Origin: Stentor coeruleus
Lineage: Eukaryota > Ciliophora > Heterotrichea > Heterotrichida > Stentoridae
DNA: 43,220 bases
NCBI GenBank assembly: GCA_001970955.1
Contig: MPUH01000614.1
Coordinates: 1-43,220 of the forward strand
Reading direction: 5' to 3'
How positions within the stretch are numbered: the stretch's first letter is position 1; each line of letters opens with the position of its first letter. Under the pieces are notes generated by a model. That model was given only the letters and a program-made list of their open reading frames with translations. It searched no databases and had not been told where the DNA came from. A program made the translations under genes and the position numbers. Of the stretch, positions 37,781 through 43,220 are shown piece after piece.

Positions 37781-39288
37781 CTAAAAATTAAAATGGTTTT
37801 CTCTTGATGCAGCTACTCTCAATGAAGCATTCCTAAGCGGCATACTCTTCAATGGTGATTCAGATCTTTGCAACTCAAATTCTTCATTATTTCTATTAGG
37901 GCTATACAAATTTTTCGAAGGAGATCTACGAAGTGGTGAACTTGGACTTAAATTAAAATCCTTAACAGGAGAAAATCTTGTGCTTTTATTCGGAGAATAT
38001 TTCTCAATAATTGCCTCAAGATCTCTTGTATAAGAAATTCTTGAAGGTGACATTCTCGAAGGTGATGATCTTAAAGGTGAAGATTTTCTTTTATCTTTAT
38101 AATCAATAATGCTCATACTTTTAATAGGTGATTGTCTATATGTTTTAAAATAATTTTCACTTGGCATTGTATTTTTAATATAAGTTCTAGTTGGTGATAC
38201 TCTAAGTGGTGAAGATTTTCTTAATGGTGATGATTTTCTTAATGGTGATGAAATACGAGGAATTATTGTTGAATCATTTGTATATGTTTTTGTAAATCTA
38301 GATGGAGATTCTTGTCTGATAATTCGAGATCTCAAAGGTGAATCTTGTGATGAAGGGGGTCTTTGTGGGGATAAACGGTTTGGTGATGATCTTCTAAGAG
38401 GAGATGAATTTCTTGTTGGAGATGAATTTCTTGTTGGAGATGAAGATTTTAAATCATATGAGGATTTTGTTATAGAGTCAAATCTGGATAATGGATCTAA
38501 AGAGTTAATTTGTGTATAAGGTTTTTTTATTGGTGACGATCCTTTAGTTTTTTTCGGCATTACAGCGTCTACATATTCGATATAATTAATATGTCCATCT
38601 CCNTTTTCGGCATTACAGCGTCTACATATTCGATATAATTAATATGTCCATCTCCATCTGTATCAATTCTCCGTAAAATAGCACTTATTTCGCTTTCACT
38701 TAAATAATACCCACTTCTACTAATAAAACTTCTTAAAGATATTTTATCAATTGAATTCATTCTATTGATATCTAATACCCGAAAGATATCTAATAATCCA
38801 AAATCAACTAATAAAGTTATCTCAAATCTCAATTTCTCTATTTCTTCATGATAATTTAATTCAAGTTCCAAGAGTTGAAGTAAATTCATTTGCATTTCAG
38901 CTGTCAAAGTTGTGTATGGGGTACGTAAAGCTACTGTATCACGAAGAAGGTCGTTAGTTGCAGGAAGGACAAATCTAGAAAATTCGTTTATAGACAAACG
39001 TCCATCTAAATTCCCATCATATTGAGCTATAAAAAGCTGTAGATAAGAATAATCATAGACTCGTTTATTTTTTCTTAAGAATATTTCAAAGTCAGTTGCT
39101 GAAAGCGAACCTCTAATTTCAGAATCCAAAAAACGAAAAGCTGTATAGATTTCAAAGTCTATGTTTTCGCATAAACATTCTCTAAATTTGTCGATTTCTT
39201 GCTCACGAACCCCAATTGAATAGAATAAATTAGCAACTTTTCTTTCCGTTAATTTGCTTATCATATATAAATTATTAATAAATATCAT
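37781..39288 (-). CDS. EF-hand protein with C-terminal Ser-Pro-x-Arg repeats, split by an assembly error
   Basis: As given, the DNA reads as two genes meeting near 38560. Removing one copy of the 52-nt duplication plus the N (53 nt) restores a single frame of 484 residues, passing straight from Tyr-Val-Asp-Ala-Val-Met-Pro-Lys into Lys-Thr-Lys-Gly. The N-terminal ~240 residues are calmodulin-like, with two canonical EF loops (Asp-Gly-Asn-Leu-Asp-Gly and Asp-Thr-Asp-Gly-Asp-Gly, each closing with Glu) and degenerate ones. The C-terminal half has about 20 Ser-Pro-(Leu/Thr/Ser/Asn)-Arg units and is basic and disordered. Start at the first ATG (39288); Met at 39264 is possible. Probably a Ca2+-responsive cytoskeletal or cortical protein (inference). 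Confidence 0.83.
38551..38655. repeat. Exact 52-nt duplication around a single N (assembly join)
   Basis: 38551-38602 equals 38604-38655, with N at 38603. The extra 53 nt is not a multiple of three and falsely ends the EF-hand reading frame. Confidence 0.95.
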
Positions 39289-39346
39289 GGAATCAGATTT
39301 ATTTCCATTATTCAAAAAAATAAGATAATATTTAGATAACTAGAAG

Positions 39347-41671
39347 TTATTTAGGGTTAGCTTCTACGTTAATTCTAATCATATTTGCAATCTCTTCATT
39401 TTTGAAAAATCCACTTTCGTCAGCAAGGGATTGTGATTCTAACAAAAACTCTTTCATATTTTCTTCATTGAAATGCCATGACCATTCATTAAAGAAGTCA
39501 TTTAAATCAGCAACAGTCAGTTTTTGTTTCTTACCAAAATGGTCTTTTAGTACAAATCTAACAATTTCATGTGGGTCCATATCGTATCCATATAATACTC
39601 TTTCAATAGCTATCATAAACCCTGATATAAATATAAAGTTTTCCTTATCAGGTGAGCATTCTTTAGCAAAAAGCCTTAACTCATCTTCATTAAGCCGAAC
39701 TCCAATCAATCTTAAAACATCATCGATTTCTGTAACATAAATAGTCTTCCTTTGTCCTGCAACTAAGAAAAACACTTCCTCAGCTATTTTCCTCATATAA
39801 TGCAAAATAGGTGCTTTTTGTTCTCCTTCAGAATCATTTCCTTTTTTCTCTCTATATATCATTTTCATTTGTCTATATATTTTAATTGTCGTCATAATAG
39901 TTTTTTTACGACTCTCATCAGTAACTTCTTCAATAAGTTTCCTATCTTTCATCAACTCAATTTTAGTCGTCAAAGCTAAATAAACAAACAATTTCGGCAT
40001 TAGATAAAATCCAGTCACAAGCCAAATAACTAAAGCGAGTACAACTAAATAAATACCTAAATCATCAACTTCATCAACAAAAATAGAAAAATAATATAAG
40101 AGAATTCCTGTCATCCAAAATGAATGAAGGACAACTAAACTTTGTGTAAGAATACATAAGAAATTTGGACCATAACTGTCAAACCAAAATAATAATTCAT
40201 GTCTGTTAGGGTAACGAGATAGAAAAAGATAAGCACAAGTCATTTTAAATGGGTTGACTTTACAACATATAAGCCCACGTTCAGGGTCTTCAGGGATTTT
40301 CCCTTTTAAATACTTAGGTTTTGGGATAGCCTTACGAATATCATCATCTGGCAAATGCTTCATCATAGAAACTTTTAATTCTCCAGTAAAGTTTTCTGAA
40401 ATCAAAGCTGAATATATACGTTTTAGTTTTATCAATAATATGAGTACTGTTAGAAAAATGCACCCTGGAAGACTCCATAAGAGGATAATTTCGATGAAAT
40501 AAGTTTGAAAAGCAACAATTCGCCAAATTATAATAGGAATTATAATAAAACTATATCCGACCCAAGTAATATGATAAGTATTATGTATAATATCCCCAAG
40601 GCTTCGACTTAAATAATTAGCCATATCAAAATTAGGTCTAAGTTGTGACTCAGTAGTAGGGGCTGTATAAACTGGTGATATAAAAAGTTGTCTCATCATT
40701 GAATAAGCATCAAGTTCTGCTGTTCTTCCTTCAGGTATAACAACCATATTTTCCATACGTTTCCAGTTCTGACTTTGATTATGTGAAAGAAACAACAACC
40801 ATAAGCCAAGAAATAGCCAAAAAGTTGTAAAAATCACAAGTCCTACTAAAATTGTTGATAAATCAAAATCAAATACATCCAAATACTCTAAAAAAGCTAA
40901 GATACACCAAATCATAACTAAAATTGTTGTGTCAATCAATAAAGTATAAACACCTAAATTCAACTCTGAACCTACAAATGATAACCATAAACCACGTAAA
41001 CTATGTAAAAGGAGAAAAAGAAAGCCTAAACCTACAACAGCGATCATAGCCATACTTGTCTCTAAGTCCTCATCTTCATCATCATCATCATCATCGTCAT
41101 CATCAATTTCAGTTTTAGTCCCAGTACCTTCAATTTCAAGAGGTTCTGGTTCATCAAGTATTAAATTGTTATAATCTGCAAGCAATTCCATCTCTTTTGC
41201 ATATTGTTTTAGTTTCTCAGCTTCATTAATCCTATAAACATTTAATTGTTCTAACGTTTCAATTAATTCGGATTCTAACTCAGAATTTACGGTTTCTAGA
41301 CTTGAATTTTCTTCTATCATTTCTTCAATAGGATCAACTTCTTCTTCATCATTTTCTGTATCTGAGTTTTCTTCTACTATATCTTCTTCTTCAAGAGAAG
41401 CATCTCCTATAGGTATAGTATCATTATCTGCATTTTCATCAATTGTTGTGGTTTCAGTTACTTCATCAGTTCCTGTTGACTCTTCTGTAGCTGAATCTGT
41501 TAAAGGTTCTCCAGAAGAATCAGTTGTGTCTTCGGATGATATGATTTCTTCTTCACTTGCATCAGATTCTATAATTTCCACCTCAGAAATACTGTCTAAA
41601 ATTGACCCTGACTCCTGACTAACTACAGCAAAGCAAAATAAAAGCAAAATGAAAATATTCGTTTTCAGCAT
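39347..41671 (-). CDS. MLO-like seven-pass membrane protein with C-terminal EF-hand-like regions
   Basis: A 774-residue protein. Signal peptide at 1-18, then a Glu/Asp/Ser/Thr-rich lumenal region to about 205 with a run of Asp. Membrane segments begin at about 208, 242, 272, 372, 400, 518 and 550. Two stretches recall plant MLO: Phe-Asp-Met-Ala-Asn-Tyr-Leu-x-Arg-Ser-Leu before a Trp-rich segment, and Leu-Leu-Phe-Trp-Phe...Leu-His-Ser-Phe-Trp. The cytosolic tail (about 600-774) has paired-helix regions resembling degenerate EF hands. Plant MLO proteins are Ca2+-permeable and bind calmodulin. The MLO assignment is by eye. Its start is 24 nt from the ubiquilin start. Confidence 0.68.
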   Translation of the reverse strand: MLKTNIFILLLFCFAVVSQESGSILDSISEVEIIESDASEEEIISSEDTTDSSGEPLTDSATEESTGTDEVTETTTIDENADNDTIPIGDASLEEEDIVEENSDTENDEEEVDPIEEMIEENSSLETVNSELESELIETLEQLNVYRINEAEKLKQYAKEMELLADYNNLILDEPEPLEIEGTGTKTEIDDDDDDDDDEDEDLETSMAMIAVVGLGFLFLLLHSLRGLWLSFVGSELNLGVYTLLIDTTILVMIWCILAFLEYLDVFDFDLSTILVGLVIFTTFWLFLGLWLLFLSHNQSQNWKRMENMVVIPEGRTAELDAYSMMRQLFISPVYTAPTTESQLRPNFDMANYLSRSLGDIIHNTYHITWVGYSFIIIPIIIWRIVAFQTYFIEIILLWSLPGCIFLTVLILLIKLKRIYSALISENFTGELKVSMMKHLPDDDIRKAIPKPKYLKGKIPEDPERGLICCKVNPFKMTCAYLFLSRYPNRHELLFWFDSYGPNFLCILTQSLVVLHSFWMTGILLYYFSIFVDEVDDLGIYLVVLALVIWLVTGFYLMPKLFVYLALTTKIELMKDRKLIEEVTDESRKKTIMTTIKIYRQMKMIYREKKGNDSEGEQKAPILHYMRKIAEEVFFLVAGQRKTIYVTEIDDVLRLIGVRLNEDELRLFAKECSPDKENFIFISGFMIAIERVLYGYDMDPHEIVRFVLKDHFGKKQKLTVADLNDFFNEWSWHFNEENMKEFLLESQSLADESGFFKNEEIANMIRINVEANPK

Positions 41672-41695
41672 TGTAAAGGACTTAGAGATAATAAT
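41672..41695. promoter_or_regulatory. 24-nt spacer between divergent start codons
   Basis: Only 24 nt separate the ATG of the MLO-like gene (minus) from the ATG of ubiquilin (plus). Promoters and 5' leaders of both genes must overlap each other or extend into coding DNA. Confidence 0.6.
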
Positions 41696-43105
41696 ATGGA
41701 GGCCGAGAGCTTTAAGCTAAAACTTAAAATTACATCAACGCAGCAGGAACTTGAAGTAACTTTTCGGAAAGATATGAATTTAGAAGAGCTTAAAAAAGAA
41801 TGTAGTAAGGTCTTAGGGGAAAATGTAGAAGTTAAATTGATACTTCGAGGGAAAATACTCAAAACTGATGAGGACCTCACTTTACTGAAAGAAGGCCAAA
41901 CGCTTTACCTAGTTAAGGAGCTAAAAAAAACTGTTGAAGCCCCTATGCCCGTTCCGATATCATCTGGTGCTGGGGAAATGACAGGTTTGCTTCATGGGTT
42001 GAATCATTTTGGGGTGATGAATCAAGCGACTTCTATGCTTAACGAAATTGAATCTTTACAGAATGATGGAGATCTAGGCATTAATATGGACCCAAATCAA
42101 ATGGCTATGATCTCTCAAATGATGTCTAACCCAGCAACAAGAGATTTTATGATCAACTCAATGCAACAAATGCTTTCTAATCCTCAGACACGTCAAATGA
42201 TGATAAATTCAAACCCAGCCTTAAGAAGACTTGCTGAATCTAATCCTGGAGTACTAGACATGATGTCTAATCCTGTGGTTTTAGAACAAATGAAAGGAGT
42301 TATGCAAAGAATGGCCTTAGGAGGTGGTGCTGGACCATTGTCAGGAGATGCAAGTTCCTTTCCAGCTCCAGGAGGTGGAACACAAGCATCTCAAAGCATT
42401 CCGAATCCAGTTTCTTCAAACCCAGTATCTCAGAACCCTGGAAATAATCCATTTGCAAATTCTTATGCTAACCCTTTTGCCAACCCTATTTTCCAACAGC
42501 TTTCAGGTATGTTTAACCCAAATCAAGGGGGTTTTACAGGACCTTCACCTTTTGCTCCAAATCCTTCATCTCAAAGTCCACCTTCAAATGCTGGGGTATT
42601 AAATCCTCAAGGAAATCAATCAACAACTGGACCTAATAATTTAGTTACCCCACCACCTCAAAGTTCACCTGTTAGTAATCCATTAAACCCATCAAATCCA
42701 TTAAATCCTACTAACCCTGTTAATCCTCCACAAAATCCAGTAAGTGGCCTACCAAATCAAACAGTTCCACCAATGAACCCTTTTATGGGACTTTTCAATC
42801 CTATGCTTGGATTTGGACAAAATCCATATAACCCTTATATGCAGGCCCAAAATCCTTATATGCAAGGTCCAAACCCTTATATGCAACCTCAAAACCCTTA
42901 TAATTTTCAAAACCCTTTTTTCAACTCTTTTATGCAACCACCTCAAGCCGCACCTACGCAAAACCCTAGAGAATTATATGTGAATCAGTTACAGAGTATG
43001 AAAGAAATGGGATTTATAAATGAAGAGGCCAATATCAAAGCGTTACAAGCTACTGGAGGAGATGTTCAAGCTGCTATTGATCGAATCATTAATATGCTTA
43101 GCTAG
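41696..43105 (+). CDS. UBQLN: Ubiquilin (DSK2-type) proteasome shuttle
   Basis: A 469-residue protein with the full ubiquilin order. A ubiquitin-like domain at about 6-78 binds the proteasome. STI1/Met-rich repeats at about 120-205 (Asn-Pro-Ala/Gln-Thr-Arg, Met-Met-Ser-Asn-Pro) bind hydrophobic clients. A long Pro/Asn/Gln/Ser linker includes Asn-Pro-Tyr-Met-Gln repeats near 380-405. A C-terminal UBA (about 425-469) has Met-Gly-Phe and ends Ile-Asn-Met-Leu. It carries ubiquitinated proteins to the proteasome or autophagy. The Asn-Pro repeats resemble the PXX-type linker of some ubiquilins and could drive condensate formation (inference). Confidence 0.93.
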   Translation: MEAESFKLKLKITSTQQELEVTFRKDMNLEELKKECSKVLGENVEVKLILRGKILKTDEDLTLLKEGQTLYLVKELKKTVEAPMPVPISSGAGEMTGLLHGLNHFGVMNQATSMLNEIESLQNDGDLGINMDPNQMAMISQMMSNPATRDFMINSMQQMLSNPQTRQMMINSNPALRRLAESNPGVLDMMSNPVVLEQMKGVMQRMALGGGAGPLSGDASSFPAPGGGTQASQSIPNPVSSNPVSQNPGNNPFANSYANPFANPIFQQLSGMFNPNQGGFTGPSPFAPNPSSQSPPSNAGVLNPQGNQSTTGPNNLVTPPPQSSPVSNPLNPSNPLNPTNPVNPPQNPVSGLPNQTVPPMNPFMGLFNPMLGFGQNPYNPYMQAQNPYMQGPNPYMQPQNPYNFQNPFFNSFMQPPQAAPTQNPRELYVNQLQSMKEMGFINEEANIKALQATGGDVQAAIDRIINMLS

Positions 43106-43181
43106 ATAAGATATAGAATTTTAGTAAGACTTTTTTGAGGAAGGAAGAAATAAATAGGGAATTTAATGGCAGACAATAAAA

Positions 43182-43220
43182 ATGGGTCGTATGCACTCTG
43201 ATGGCAAAGGAATTGCAGCT
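43182..43220 (+). CDS. RPS13: 40S ribosomal protein S13 (uS15), 5' end only
   Basis: The last 39 nt encode Met-Gly-Arg-Met-His-Ser-Asp-Gly-Lys-Gly-Ile-Ala-Ala, matching the conserved start of eukaryotic S13 (Met-Gly-Arg-Met-His-x-x-Gly-Lys-Gly). The rest lies beyond the window. It begins 76 nt after the ubiquilin stop. Confidence 0.88.
   Translation, partial: MGRMHSDGKGIAA

Noticed and set aside
37860..38520. Short repeated units (GGTGA/GGAGAT with variable spacing) that could look like a CRISPR array
   Set aside because: They are codons of Ser-Pro-x-Arg repeats in an open frame, with irregular spacing and no unique spacers of constant size.
41075..41105. CAT/CGT trinucleotide repeat as a regulatory element
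   Set aside because: It encodes the poly-Asp/Glu run of the MLO-like protein on the minus strand.

Overview
The window looks like a piece of macronuclear DNA from a heterotrich ciliate, most likely Stentor or a close relative. Three things point there. The DNA is very AT-rich with tightly packed genes. Long reading frames obey the standard stop codons: TAA, TAG and, at 9189, TGA all end genes. Eight introns of exactly 15 nt interrupt genes, and all have the form GTA-6 nt-A-2 nt-TAG. Tiny 15-nt introns with the standard code are the known hallmark of Stentor. There are no operons, rRNA genes, telomere repeats, CRISPR arrays or recognisable mobile elements, and I saw no tRNA-like B box.

Layout: 1-652 is a frame-broken Lys/Glu-rich stretch plus a small coiled-coil gene. 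793-9028 carries a histidine phosphatase, a multi-pass membrane RING protein, a secretory ADP-dependent glucokinase (ADPGK), a coiled-coil protein, a VPS9 Rab-GEF, a CaaX protein and an acylated MORN protein. 9189-10949 is a Cys-rich protein. 10950-14578 is an almost gene-free stretch holding one small gene. 14579-20569 carries a GDT1/TMEM165 transporter, a TBC Rab-GAP, small basic proteins and a syntaxin. 20695-25424 holds small and coiled-coil genes and one frame-broken gene. 25553-36770 carries a BABAM1/MERIT40-like gene, ATG8, ankyrin proteins, an LRR protein with a PARP-like C-terminus, a START protein and an SHIPPO-like/IQ protein. 36923-43220 carries a membrane protein, an EF-hand/SPxR protein, an MLO-like protein with EF-hand-like regions, ubiquilin and the first codons of ribosomal protein S13.

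Many genes serve endomembranes and proteostasis: Rab5-type activation (VPS9), Rab inactivation (TBC), fusion (syntaxin), autophagy (ATG8), ubiquitin handling (RING, ubiquilin, BABAM1-like), lipid transfer (START) and Golgi ion homeostasis (GDT1). They look like ordinary interspersed genes, not a cluster.

Three window-wide observations matter most. First, four single-N positions are each flanked by an exact 52-83 nt duplication. These are assembly joins, and one splits a real gene in two. Second, splicing the 15-nt introns fuses or extends several apparent short reading frames into six longer genes. Third, the sense strand is strongly C-over-G in front of and at the start of genes and G-over-C at their ends and beyond. 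This signal supports small genes in otherwise empty DNA and resets inside at least two multidomain genes.
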